Below are positions 17,245-25,460 of a DNA stretch of 61,299 nt, one piece after another. This DNA is from Accumulibacter sp. (GTDB lineage Bacteria > Pseudomonadota > Gammaproteobacteria > Burkholderiales > Rhodocyclaceae). Under the pieces are notes generated by a model that saw only the letters and a list, made by a program, of their open reading frames with translations, did no database searches and was not told the DNA's origin. The first letter of the stretch is position 1, and each line of letters begins with the position of its first letter. Both the position numbers and the translations under genes were made by a program. The stretch lies in the NCBI GenBank assembly GCA_017302455.1, contig JAFLDO010000030.1, forward strand, positions 1 to 61,299, read 5' to 3'.

Positions 17245-17688
17245 GTGATGAATGAGTTCGAGTACGGCCGGCAGATTCTTGCCGCCCTCATCCCGATCGC
17301 CCTGACGGTCGTCGTGCATGGTCTGGGCATGGACCTGGTGCGGCGAAGCTTTGAACGCTTCGGGAAGCCTCTGCTGCGCAAGTCACACAATGCCGGCGCC
17401 AGGACGGCCTTCATGATCAGCGTGGTCAGCATCATGGTGCTCACGCACTTTACGGGCATCATCGTCTGGGCGCTCGCCTTGCTGGTGCTGGAGATCGTCC
17501 CGGGCGTCGAGCAGGCGGTGTTCTACTCGATGCAGTACTACACGACCCTCGGCGCGAACGTCCACAAGCTGCCGGAAAGCTGGGCGGGGTTCGGTGGCTT
17601 CGAAGCGATGACCGGGATGCTGATGTTCGGCTGGTCGACGGCCATTCTCGCGCTCGTCGGCCAGAAGATGCACTCGATCGACGATTAG
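17245..17688 (+). CDS. Two-TM ion-channel-like membrane protein
   Basis: The 147-residue protein has three hydrophobic stretches, with a pore-like turn YYTTLGANVHKLP before the last one. Residues EIVPGVEQAVFYSMQYYTTL and the helix after the turn align by eye with the larger protein at 5257-6048, so the two are homologues. The Ion_trans_2 layout is clear, yet the filter GYG is replaced by TTLGAN. Start is GTG 17245 or the adjoining ATG 17248. Function as an ion channel is inferred only from topology and the pore-loop resemblance. Confidence 0.7.
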   Translation: MMNEFEYGRQILAALIPIALTVVVHGLGMDLVRRSFERFGKPLLRKSHNAGARTAFMISVVSIMVLTHFTGIIVWALALLVLEIVPGVEQAVFYSMQYYTTLGANVHKLPESWAGFGGFEAMTGMLMFGWSTAILALVGQKMHSIDD

Positions 17689-17792
17689 GAAGGGGCGCTC
17701 CCGATCCACGTTCGTGGGACAGGCGAGCCGCTTGCGCGGCATGGCGCACGTCGACCATCGAGCCGCTGGACAGGAACACCACCCAGCGGGCG

Positions 17793-18059
17793 CTAGAGCC
17801 CGTACTTGATGACCTCCGCGCTATCAACACACTGATAGTTGGTCGCGCATTTGGTCAGCGAGCAGGCGCTTTGCGTCTTGATGGCCACCTGTTTTCGCTG
17901 CTCGCACAGCCCTTCGGCCCTGGTGCGCACGTCCGCGATGGCCTTCTCGGAATTCGCGTGATTGAAGGTCAGGTAGTTCGTGTCTTCGCCGAAGCCCACG
18001 AGCAGGTTATCGGCGCAGCTTGCGAGCAGGAAAGGCAGCAAGAGTGCGCGTACGATCAC
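17793..18059 (-). CDS. Small putative lipoprotein
   Basis: An 88-residue product from GTG 18059 with a short hydrophobic signal and lipobox LLAS-C at about residue 15. The mature part is charged and contains four further cysteines (GLCEQRK, SACSLTKCAT, YQCVD), suggesting disulfides in the periplasm. The family is not recognised. The upstream gene stops 6 bases before this start, so it is the last gene of the arylsulfatase operon. Confidence 0.65.
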   Translation of the reverse strand: MIVRALLLPFLLASCADNLLVGFGEDTNYLTFNHANSEKAIADVRTRAEGLCEQRKQVAIKTQSACSLTKCATNYQCVDSAEVIKYGL

Positions 18060-18065
18060 CTGGAT

Positions 18066-18491
18066 TCACCTGGCACGCATGAAATAGACGTCGAACTTCT
18101 GCTGCGCCACCGCCTGGAAATACACGCCCTTGAGCACATCGGCCGCCGGGTCGTAGGTCAGGGAGTAGGTCGATCCGTTGTAGCCGCCGGCACGCAACTC
18201 GAAGAAAAGCTTGACGACTTTGCCTTCGAGCGTCGCCTCGGCTTTGGCAAACGGCAACGGATGCGGATTGGCATAGGCGGCGTCGAGCTTCCCGCCTGCA
18301 TCTATGCGCCTGATGTTGATGACATACCCGCCATCGGGCCGAATCCAGCGCCCCAGGAGGGTATCCAAAGCGGATTCGGAGCGGGCTGCCGGCTTGGCGT
18401 CCGGGCCAGTCTGGGCAACCGACGACGGTGGGAGCATGCCGATTCCCAGCGCCAGGAGGCAAAGGTGGAACGTCGTGGTACTTCTCGTCAT
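18066..18491 (-). CDS. Secreted protein of unknown function in the arylsulfatase operon
   Basis: A 141-residue protein with an N-terminal signal (LCLLALGIGMLPPSSVAQ) and a compact beta-rich domain: LLGRWIRPDGGYVINIR, VKLFFELRAGGYNGSTYSL and GVYFQAVAQQKFDVYFMR. Similar proteins are, from memory, found in many proteobacteria without assigned function. It follows the arylsulfatase gene by 104 bases and precedes the small lipoprotein by 6. A role as accessory or binding protein for sulfatase substrates is only a guess from context. Confidence 0.7.
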   Translation of the reverse strand: MTRSTTTFHLCLLALGIGMLPPSSVAQTGPDAKPAARSESALDTLLGRWIRPDGGYVINIRRIDAGGKLDAAYANPHPLPFAKAEATLEGKVVKLFFELRAGGYNGSTYSLTYDPAADVLKGVYFQAVAQQKFDVYFMRAR

Positions 18492-18595
18492 GTTTCGCCG
18501 TCAACTTGAAATGGGCGCGGCTGGCGCCACCCGGGGTGCCAGCCGCTTCGCTTGCTCTCTACTCACCTGATGCGCACTGCCGCGCTCCGCCAGCC

Positions 18596-21145
18596 TTAGT
18601 GCGGCCCGGGCTGCACGTGCGTCAGCGGCTTGCCGTCGAGCGCCTCGGCTTGCGCACCCTCGAGCTTGTGGAGGTCGGCGGGCGACAACTGCGGCCGCTC
18701 CACCTTGATCGTCAGCTTGTTCAGCTTCGCAGTCAGCGGGAACGGCGGCTTGTAGTCGGCGTCGTTCACGCCGGTCAGCGTATCCGAGCCGATGTCGAAG
18801 CTCTCGTCCCACTGCAGGATCATCGGTAGCGTTTTGTCCATCGTGATCGTCTGCACGGCCTTGCCGTCCACCTTGAGTGTGCCGGTGCCGGGCCGGCCGA
18901 GGCCGCTCATGTTGTTGAAGGCCAGCGTGCCGACGCCGAGGCCGTCGTACTTGAAGTCGAACTCCAGCATGTGCCGGCCGGGAGCAAGGACTTCGGGGCC
19001 TTCCCACTTCACCCGCTTCAGGTCGATCAGGTTCCACAGGAATACCGGCTTGCCCTTGAGCAGGTAGAAGCCGTAGCCGGCAAAGCGCCCGCCGGAGGTC
19101 AGGATCATGCCTTCGGCGCCGGCCTGCGGCACCTCAATATCGGCGGTGATCGTGTAGGAGGAGTTCAGCAGGAAGGGCGAGTCGCCTTGCGGCAGCCCGG
19201 TCATCGGCCGCGTGTAGACAAATTCCGTCCGGCCGGCGGTGATGTTCGGGCGCGGTGCGACGATGCGTGCCGCCACCGAAGCGTCCAGCGGGAAGACCTG
19301 GTACTTCTTCGCCTCGGCGATGAACTTCTCCTTCATCTCCTTGACCTTTTGCGGGTTCTGCGCGGCAATGTCGTCGGTCTGGTTGAAGTCCTTGCCGAGG
19401 TTGTAGAGCTGGAGCTCCTGATTGTTCAGCGGATCGGCGTTGGCCGCCCCGAAGGCCTGCCACGGCGCACGGTTCACCTTGGTGCTGAGCAGCCAGCCGT
19501 CGTCATAGAGTGCCCACTGGCCCATCATCTCGAAGTACTGCGTCTTGTGCCGCGACGCGGCCTTGGCATTAGCCGGGTCGAAGGTGTAGGCGAAGCTGGT
19601 GCCTTCGATCGGCGCCTGCCTGATGCCGTCGACCATCTCCGGCGCCTTGATGCCCGCGGCTTCGAGGATGGTCGGCACGACGTCGATGACGTGCACGAAC
19701 TGCTCGCGCAAGGCCCCTTTGTCCTTGATCCGCGCCGGCCACGAGACGACCATGTTCTGGTTGATGCCGCCGAGGCGCGAGGCGTTCTGCTTGAACCAGT
19801 CGAACGGTGTGTCGAAAGCCCACGACCAGCCGGCCGACATGTGGTTGTACGTCTGCTCGGTGCCCCAGACGTCGTACCACTTCATCTGCACCTCCGCGGG
19901 CATCTCGGCGATGCCGTTGAAGAAGGCAACCTCGTTGGGGGTCCCCATCGGCCCGCCCTCGGCACTGGTGCCGTTGTCGCCGTTGATGTAGATGACCAGC
20001 GTGTTGTCGAGCTTGCCGAGGCCCTGGAAGGCCTGTATCACGCGCCCGATCTCGCTGTCGCTGTAGGCGGCGTAGGCGGCGAAGACCTCGACCTGGCGGA
20101 TGAACAGCTTCTTCTCGTCAGCGGTGAGCTGATCCCAGGGCTTCAGAACCGAATTGGGCCAGGGCGTCAGCTTGGCATCCTTGGGAACCAGACCAAGCTT
20201 TTTCTGGTTGGCCAAGATGGTCTCGCGCAGCTTCTCGTAGCCGCCGTCAAAGAGATGCATGGCACTGATCTTGTCCACCCATTCCTTGGTCGGATGGTGC
20301 GGCGCGTGCGTGGCGCCAGGCGCGTACTTGATGAAGATCGGCTTTTCCGGGTCGATCTGATGGATGCGCGTCATGTAGTCGATCGCCTCGTCGGCCATCG
20401 CCGTGATGAGATTCCAGGTCCCCGGCGGCTTGCCCAGGAACGGATAGATCTGCGTCGTGTTGCGGAACAGGTTCGGCTCCCACTGGTTGGCGTCGCCGCC
20501 GATGAAACCGTAGAAGTACTCGAAGCCCATGCCAGTCGGCCACTGGTCGAAGGGCCCGGCCTGGCTGGCGGCGAAGGCCGGCACATTGTGGTCCTTGCCG
20601 AACCACGCCGTGGAATAGCCGTTGTCGAGCAGCATGCGGCCGATCGTCGCCTTGTCCCTGCCGATGATGCTGTTGTAGCCGGGGAAACCGGTCGACTGCT
20701 CGGAAATGACGCCGAAGCCGGCCGAGTGGTGGTTGCGCCCGGTGATCAGCGCGGCGCGCGTCGGCGAGCACAGTGCGGTGGAGAAGACCCGGTTGTAGCG
20801 CAGACCTTCGCTGGCGATGCGGTCCATGGTCGGAGTCGGGATGACGCCGCCGAAGGTGCTCGGCACGCCGAAGCCGGCGTCGTCGGTGATGATCAACAGC
20901 ACGTTGGGCGCGCCCTTGGGCGGCACCACGCGCGGCGCCCACCACGGCTTCGACTGCAGCGCGTCGTTCTTGATGACGCCGCCGAAAGCAGGGTCGGGGG
21001 CCGGGAGTTGCTTGTTGGGGATCGTCGTCGTGGCGCTGGGCGAGCCAAGCACACCAGTGACCTGTTGCGCGAGCGCTGAAGCGCTGATGCTCAACGACGT
21101 CGCCAGGAACCCGGCAAGAAGAAGAAACCGCCTGCGTGGTTGCAT
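18596..21145 (-). CDS. Type I (formylglycine) arylsulfatase, exported
   Basis: From ATG 21145 the product is 849 residues. A signal peptide (FLATSLSISASALAQ) is followed by the alkaline-phosphatase-fold sulfatase domain: metal residues in IITDDAGFG (about 85-92), the active-site CSPTRAALITGR with Cys126, and GDNGTSAEGG for the second half of the metal site. Cys126 needs conversion to formylglycine; no formylglycine-generating enzyme gene is in the window. The last ~200 residues look like a beta-sandwich carbohydrate-binding or lectin-like domain. It should hydrolyse sulfate esters in the periplasm. The outer-membrane protein gene lies 45 bases upstream. Confidence 0.9.
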   Translation of the reverse strand: MQPRRRFLLLAGFLATSLSISASALAQQVTGVLGSPSATTTIPNKQLPAPDPAFGGVIKNDALQSKPWWAPRVVPPKGAPNVLLIITDDAGFGVPSTFGGVIPTPTMDRIASEGLRYNRVFSTALCSPTRAALITGRNHHSAGFGVISEQSTGFPGYNSIIGRDKATIGRMLLDNGYSTAWFGKDHNVPAFAASQAGPFDQWPTGMGFEYFYGFIGGDANQWEPNLFRNTTQIYPFLGKPPGTWNLITAMADEAIDYMTRIHQIDPEKPIFIKYAPGATHAPHHPTKEWVDKISAMHLFDGGYEKLRETILANQKKLGLVPKDAKLTPWPNSVLKPWDQLTADEKKLFIRQVEVFAAYAAYSDSEIGRVIQAFQGLGKLDNTLVIYINGDNGTSAEGGPMGTPNEVAFFNGIAEMPAEVQMKWYDVWGTEQTYNHMSAGWSWAFDTPFDWFKQNASRLGGINQNMVVSWPARIKDKGALREQFVHVIDVVPTILEAAGIKAPEMVDGIRQAPIEGTSFAYTFDPANAKAASRHKTQYFEMMGQWALYDDGWLLSTKVNRAPWQAFGAANADPLNNQELQLYNLGKDFNQTDDIAAQNPQKVKEMKEKFIAEAKKYQVFPLDASVAARIVAPRPNITAGRTEFVYTRPMTGLPQGDSPFLLNSSYTITADIEVPQAGAEGMILTSGGRFAGYGFYLLKGKPVFLWNLIDLKRVKWEGPEVLAPGRHMLEFDFKYDGLGVGTLAFNNMSGLGRPGTGTLKVDGKAVQTITMDKTLPMILQWDESFDIGSDTLTGVNDADYKPPFPLTAKLNKLTIKVERPQLSPADLHKLEGAQAEALDGKPLTHVQPGPH

Positions 21146-21189
21146 ATCAACCTCTTCTGATAGTAAGGGCGTGATCAACACCTTGGAGG

Positions 21190-22050
21190 CTAGAAGTGGA
21201 CGGTGGCGCCGAGCGAAAACCCGGTAAAGCGCGGTTCGATGCTGTCACCACCGTTGCTGAAGTCGTAAGACAGGTTGCGCAGCGCCAGCGTCACATCGCC
21301 CCAGCCGTAGCGATAGCCCAGCGCCACCGCCGCCTGCCAGGTCGTGTTGCTCGACCCGGAGCCGATGTCCAGGTAGTAAGGCATGAAGAGGCGGCCATCG
21401 TCGCTGAGGCCGATCTCACCTTTGATACCGCCGATCGCGTCCCATTTGTTCACGCTCGTCGAGATCGCCCGCTGGCGTCCAGGCAGCAGGCCGGCGACGC
21501 CGCTGACGCTCCAGTCGAGCGATGTGTTCATATAGAGGTAGCGGGTACCAGCGAACACGTCAAGATACGAGGCGCCGCGGCGCCAGGCGGTGTAGCTGCC
21601 GGCGAGTGTCCAGACGTTGGACTTGAGATCCATCGTGCTGCCCTGATCGACCGCCGTGGAGACCCTGCCTGCCGGCCCCCTGACAGTCCGTACGCTGGTG
21701 TCCTGGGCCTTGAACTTCATGTAGATGTAGTCGGTGAACAGCGACCAGTCGCCCTTGCGCGCCTCACCGGCAATGAAGAAGGCGAAGGAGAGGTCCTTCA
21801 GATAGTCGCTGGGCGTGCTGTGCATGGCCGTGTCCACCCCGCCGGAAATCCCGAATGGTCCGGTAAGGGACGCGTTCGTGTAGATGGTCGGCAACCACGC
21901 GTAGGGCGTAACACTGAAATGCCACTGCCCATCGAAACGATTCGCTGCCGGCAGATTCTCGGCAGCCGCGGCGGGCGTCATCGCCACGAGGCCGAGCACG
22001 CCGAGCATGGCGCCGGCGACATGCTTCCGGAAACCTTGTCTTCTCTTCAT
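21190..22050 (-). CDS. Outer-membrane beta-barrel protein upstream of arylsulfatase
   Basis: A 286-residue product with a signal peptide (AGAMLGVLGLVAMTPAAAA), alternating amphipathic strands (WHFSVTPYAWLPTIYT, WSLFTDYIYMKF, LDVFAGTRYLYM) and a final strand ending in Phe (GFSLGATVHF), the signature of a BAM-folded barrel. It heads the operon and probably serves uptake or surface access for the sulfatase substrate; the substrate is unknown. It could equally be a non-specific structural barrel. Confidence 0.8.
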   Translation of the reverse strand: MKRRQGFRKHVAGAMLGVLGLVAMTPAAAAENLPAANRFDGQWHFSVTPYAWLPTIYTNASLTGPFGISGGVDTAMHSTPSDYLKDLSFAFFIAGEARKGDWSLFTDYIYMKFKAQDTSVRTVRGPAGRVSTAVDQGSTMDLKSNVWTLAGSYTAWRRGASYLDVFAGTRYLYMNTSLDWSVSGVAGLLPGRQRAISTSVNKWDAIGGIKGEIGLSDDGRLFMPYYLDIGSGSSNTTWQAAVALGYRYGWGDVTLALRNLSYDFSNGGDSIEPRFTGFSLGATVHF

Positions 22051-22200
22051 TCTGAATCCCCTCCCGCGGTCAATCAGTCATGCTGCGCTCGTTTTCATCA
22101 TCCGGGCGACGGCGAATTATAGGCCGCACACCCATCGTTCTGTCCACACACCCGAGGACAAAGCCAAGCCGCAGGGTGCAAGCAAACGTTCCGGGCGTGA

Positions 22201-22863
22201 CTACCGAGGAGCAGCGACATTGGCCACGAAGCGATACGACTCGAGGAATTCGACAGCGCCATTGAAAATCAGGCCCATGCCCATCGCCGCGACAAAGAAA
22301 CCGACGATTCGCGTTGCGGCGTCGATACCCTGCGTACCGATCTTGCGCAGGATCGGCTTGGCATAGATCAACGAGATGTAGGTCGTTCCCAGGCAAGCGA
22401 TGATCGCCAGACTGGCAGCCAGGAAATAGATGAGTTCCTCGGCCGACTGCTTGATCGTCGACGCCATGCTGATCAGCGTTGCGATCGCCCCGGGGCCGAA
22501 CATGATCGGCATCGCCAGCGGCACGAAGGCCACATCCGTGTCATTGCCGCCGGAGCGGGGAATCAAACCACCCGAGGGTGGCGGTGCGAACAATTCGAAA
22601 CCGACGCGCGTCAGGATCACGCCGCCGACGACACGCACCATGCTCAGCGGCACTTCGAAAACCCTCAGCAGGAGGGTGCCGAAGATGAGAAAGAAAAAAG
22701 ATAACAGCGTCGCGTAGAAGCAGGCCCGGCGCGCCACCTGCCGCTGTTCACTCTCCGGCCGGTTCTCCATCAGGCCGAGATAAACGGGGATCGCTTCGAG
22801 TGGATTGATGATCGCCAGCAGCGTGGTAAACAGACTGATGAAAAGCGTCAGCGTAGGGTCCAT
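22201..22863 (-). CDS. MarC family membrane protein
   Basis: From ATG 22863, with CAGGAG upstream, the product is 220 residues with six membrane segments: N-terminal FTTLLAIINPLEAIPVYLGL, then PLAMPIMFGPGAIATLI, and C-terminal ATRIVGFFVAAMGMGLIFNG. These are hallmarks of the MarC (UPF0056) family. Despite the name, family members have no proven role in antibiotic resistance, and their transport substrate is unknown. It diverges from the cardiolipin synthase gene at 23112. Confidence 0.9.
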   Translation of the reverse strand: MDPTLTLFISLFTTLLAIINPLEAIPVYLGLMENRPESEQRQVARRACFYATLLSFFFLIFGTLLLRVFEVPLSMVRVVGGVILTRVGFELFAPPPSGGLIPRSGGNDTDVAFVPLAMPIMFGPGAIATLISMASTIKQSAEELIYFLAASLAIIACLGTTYISLIYAKPILRKIGTQGIDAATRIVGFFVAAMGMGLIFNGAVEFLESYRFVANVAAPR

Positions 22864-23111
22864 GAATACCGCACTCCTGGGCAAGAAACTCGATGGGGTG
22901 CCGCCGCCGATCCGCGCAGTTCTCAAGGGATCGACCGTCAAGTGTCGCGAGGCTATCACAATCGGCCCGCGCGGCGCATCTCCGCCGCTGCCGGCCAGCG
23001 CAGGGCGTTGGCGAGAACTCGTGCCGACGACCGCCTCTCGGCCCGAAGCATGCGCGTATCGGCCGGGCTCGTCGTTGACCGGCCTGGGGGGGCAGTCTCA
23101 TACTCCTGCGC

Positions 23112-24542
23112 ATGGATTTCAGTTTTCTCACCGTCCTGCATGTCTTCGTCCTGCTGGCGGTCTCCTTGCGAATCTTCTCGCGGCGCAGTTCGCACGGCAC
23201 GGCGCTCGCCTGGTTGCTGCTCATCGTCCTGATACCAGCCGTCGGCGTCCTGGTGTATCTGCTGATCGGCGAGCGCCGTCTCGGCAAGACCTGGATGCAA
23301 CGAGCGATTGCGCTGCAACCGCAGGTGCTGAGCTGGGCCAGACGCATTCCCGCAGAGCACGTCGTACCGCCGGGCACCTTGACCACAGGGGCGGAGAGCA
23401 TCAGCCGGCTCGCCACCGGGTCGGTCGGCCTGCCGCTGATGGGCGGCCATCGACTGCAACTGCTGGCCGACAGCGAAGCGAGCATGCGCGCGTTGATTGT
23501 GGACATCGACGCGGCCCGCACCTCGGTACATCTCGAGTTCTACATCTGGAGCGCCGGCGGCTTCGTTGACGACCTCATCGCGGCGCTGGTGCGTGCTGCA
23601 CAGCGAGGGATCCCCTGCTCTGCCCTGATGGATTCTCTCGGCAGCCGGCCTTTCTTCAGAAGCGAAGCCTTCGCCAGGCTGCGCAACGCAGGGGTCAGCA
23701 TCGTCGAAGTCCTGCCGGTCAATCCGCTGCGCGCGCTGTTCGTGCGTCTGGACCTGCGCGATCATCGCAAGATCGCGGTTATCGACCGGCGCATCGCCTA
23801 TACCGGGAGCATGAATATCGCCGACCCGCATTTCTTCAAGCAGGATGCCGGGGTTGGCGAGTGGGTGGACGCGATGGTCCGCATCGAAGGGCCGGCGGCC
23901 TGGGTGCTCGAGGCCGTTTCGCTCTCGCTGACGGCGCTGCAAACGGGAGCCAATTTTGCCCCTCCGCCACCACCCAGGCTAGCGACCACTGGTGACAGCC
24001 ACGTCCAGATTTTTCCGTCGGGGCCGCAGGCGACGACACGTCACATCGAACAGCTGCTGCTCGCTGCGATCTACGCCGCCAAGCGCGAGATCGTGCTGAC
24101 GACCCCCTATTTCGTTCCCGGTGAAACGCTGTTAACGGCGCTGCGCTCGGCTGCCCTGCGCGGTGTGCGTGTCATTCTGATCGTTCCGGAGAAAGTGGAT
24201 TCGGTGCTCGTCCGCTACGCGAGCAACGCCTACAACGACGACCTGCTGGCCGTCGGGATCACGATCCTGCATTTCCACGGCGGCCTCCTGCACACCAAGA
24301 GCATGGTCGTCGATGAGGAAATCACGATCTTTGGCACGGTCAACCTCGACCTGCGCAGCTTCGAGCTCAATTTCGAAGTTTCGTTGATCGCCTACGACGC
24401 AGCGTTTTCGGCAGCGACGCGGGCGCTGCAGCGCCAGTACGAATCCCGGTCACAACCGCTGCAACTGGTGCACTGGCGTGCCCGGCCCAAGTGGCGCCGT
24501 TGGCTCGAAAACGCCGTGCAGGTGATGAGCCCGCTGCTCTGA
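23112..24542 (+). CDS. cls: Cardiolipin synthase (phospholipase D superfamily)
   Basis: A 476-residue protein with two N-terminal membrane segments (FLTVLHVFVLLAVSLRIF and AWLLLIVLIPAVGVLVYLLI) and two HKD half-sites. The first is DHRKIAVIDRRIAYTGSMNI; the second is HTKSMVVDEEITIFGTVNLD. It matches bacterial Cls-type enzymes, which condense two phosphatidylglycerol molecules, or phosphatidylglycerol with phosphatidylethanolamine, at the inner membrane. The paralogue class is not assignable by eye. It ends 62 bases from the convergent OmpA-like gene. Confidence 0.88.
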   Translation: MDFSFLTVLHVFVLLAVSLRIFSRRSSHGTALAWLLLIVLIPAVGVLVYLLIGERRLGKTWMQRAIALQPQVLSWARRIPAEHVVPPGTLTTGAESISRLATGSVGLPLMGGHRLQLLADSEASMRALIVDIDAARTSVHLEFYIWSAGGFVDDLIAALVRAAQRGIPCSALMDSLGSRPFFRSEAFARLRNAGVSIVEVLPVNPLRALFVRLDLRDHRKIAVIDRRIAYTGSMNIADPHFFKQDAGVGEWVDAMVRIEGPAAWVLEAVSLSLTALQTGANFAPPPPPRLATTGDSHVQIFPSGPQATTRHIEQLLLAAIYAAKREIVLTTPYFVPGETLLTALRSAALRGVRVILIVPEKVDSVLVRYASNAYNDDLLAVGITILHFHGGLLHTKSMVVDEEITIFGTVNLDLRSFELNFEVSLIAYDAAFSAATRALQRQYESRSQPLQLVHWRARPKWRRWLENAVQVMSPLL

Positions 24543-24604
24543 CGCCGGTGGCCCAGCACGCTACGCCTGGCCCAGATGATCGGCGGCGGGCTCGCGGCGA
24601 CTGA

Positions 24605-25174
24605 CTATTTCAGGCCCATGTCCATCAGGACGATGTCGATGCGACGGTTCTGGCTGCGGCCGGCCGGCGTATCGTTGGCCGCCACGGGCTGATATTCGCC
24701 AAAGCCTGCCGCTTCCAGCCGAACGGGGTCTATGCCCGCCGCCTGCAGGTAGCGCACCACATCACAGGCGCGCGCCGTCGACAGTTCCCAGTTGGTCGGG
24801 TAACGGGACCGCAAACCCGGGCCGATCGGCGTGTTGTCGGTATAGCCTTCGACGACGATGCGCTTGCCGGCCGCGTTCTGCAAGGTGCCGACGATCTTGT
24901 CGATCGTCGCACGTCCCTTCATGTTCATTTCTGCGCTACCCGACGAGAAGACGATTTCGTCGACCAGCGTCACGGTCAGACGCCCCTCGAGCTGCTTGAT
25001 TTTCACCTGGTCTGCCTGAATCTCTGTCTGCAACTGCTGGGTAAGCTGCGCATAGGCCTTGTTCTGGACCGACAGGGTATCGACTTGCTGGACTTCCTGC
25101 TTGTAAGTACTTTGGGACACACAGGCGCTCAGCGAGGCAACCAGCAACAAGGGAAAAACGATTCTCGCATTCAT
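24605..25174 (-). CDS. OmpA family lipoprotein
   Basis: The 189-residue protein has a lipobox (LSAC at about residue 18), a coiled-coil segment (about 25-70, TQQLQTEIQADQVKIKQLEG) and a C-terminal OmpA/MotB peptidoglycan-binding domain: EGYTDNTPIGPGLRSR followed by TNWELSTARA and GFGEYQPVA. It should be anchored in a membrane and hold peptidoglycan, a Pal-like layout. The ribosome site AGGAG precedes ATG 25174. No tol genes are nearby. Confidence 0.85.
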   Translation of the reverse strand: MNARIVFPLLLVASLSACVSQSTYKQEVQQVDTLSVQNKAYAQLTQQLQTEIQADQVKIKQLEGRLTVTLVDEIVFSSGSAEMNMKGRATIDKIVGTLQNAAGKRIVVEGYTDNTPIGPGLRSRYPTNWELSTARACDVVRYLQAAGIDPVRLEAAGFGEYQPVAANDTPAGRSQNRRIDIVLMDMGLK

Positions 25175-25385
25175 GAAATTCTCCTGGAAAGTGGGGCATT
25201 TGACGCGGCTCGTACTGCCGATGGCGAGTGACCAAGCGCTGATAGTCTAGCAAAGTTGGCCGGCCGTCCGCCGGCAAACTTCTTCACTGCGAGCTCGACA
25301 CGGACCGCGCCTTCGCCTTGCACAAGCGGCACGCAGGTCTCCGGCCGATCGGCATGGAGCACGCCCACCGCCACCCACGTAGTAA

Positions 25386-25411
25386 ACTTTGGACTTTGGA
25401 CTTTGGACTTC
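25386..25411 (+). repeat. Tandem heptamer repeat (actttgg) x3 plus partial copy
   Basis: Three exact copies of actttgg occupy 25386-25406, followed by a partial copy (actt). The repeat lies 50 bases upstream of ATG 25461 of the large lipoprotein gene. Seven-base units could change spacing by slippage. No function is shown. Confidence 0.7.
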
Positions 25412-25460
25412 GCCTTTCTCCCCCACGTCATTTCCCCGCAAGAAAAGGATACTCAAGACG

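Noticed and set aside
18971-21079. A 702-residue open frame antisense to the arylsulfatase gene
   Set aside because: It is rich in Arg/Gly/Asp/Val without domains and mirrors the high-GC codon structure of the sulfatase, which has clear motifs.
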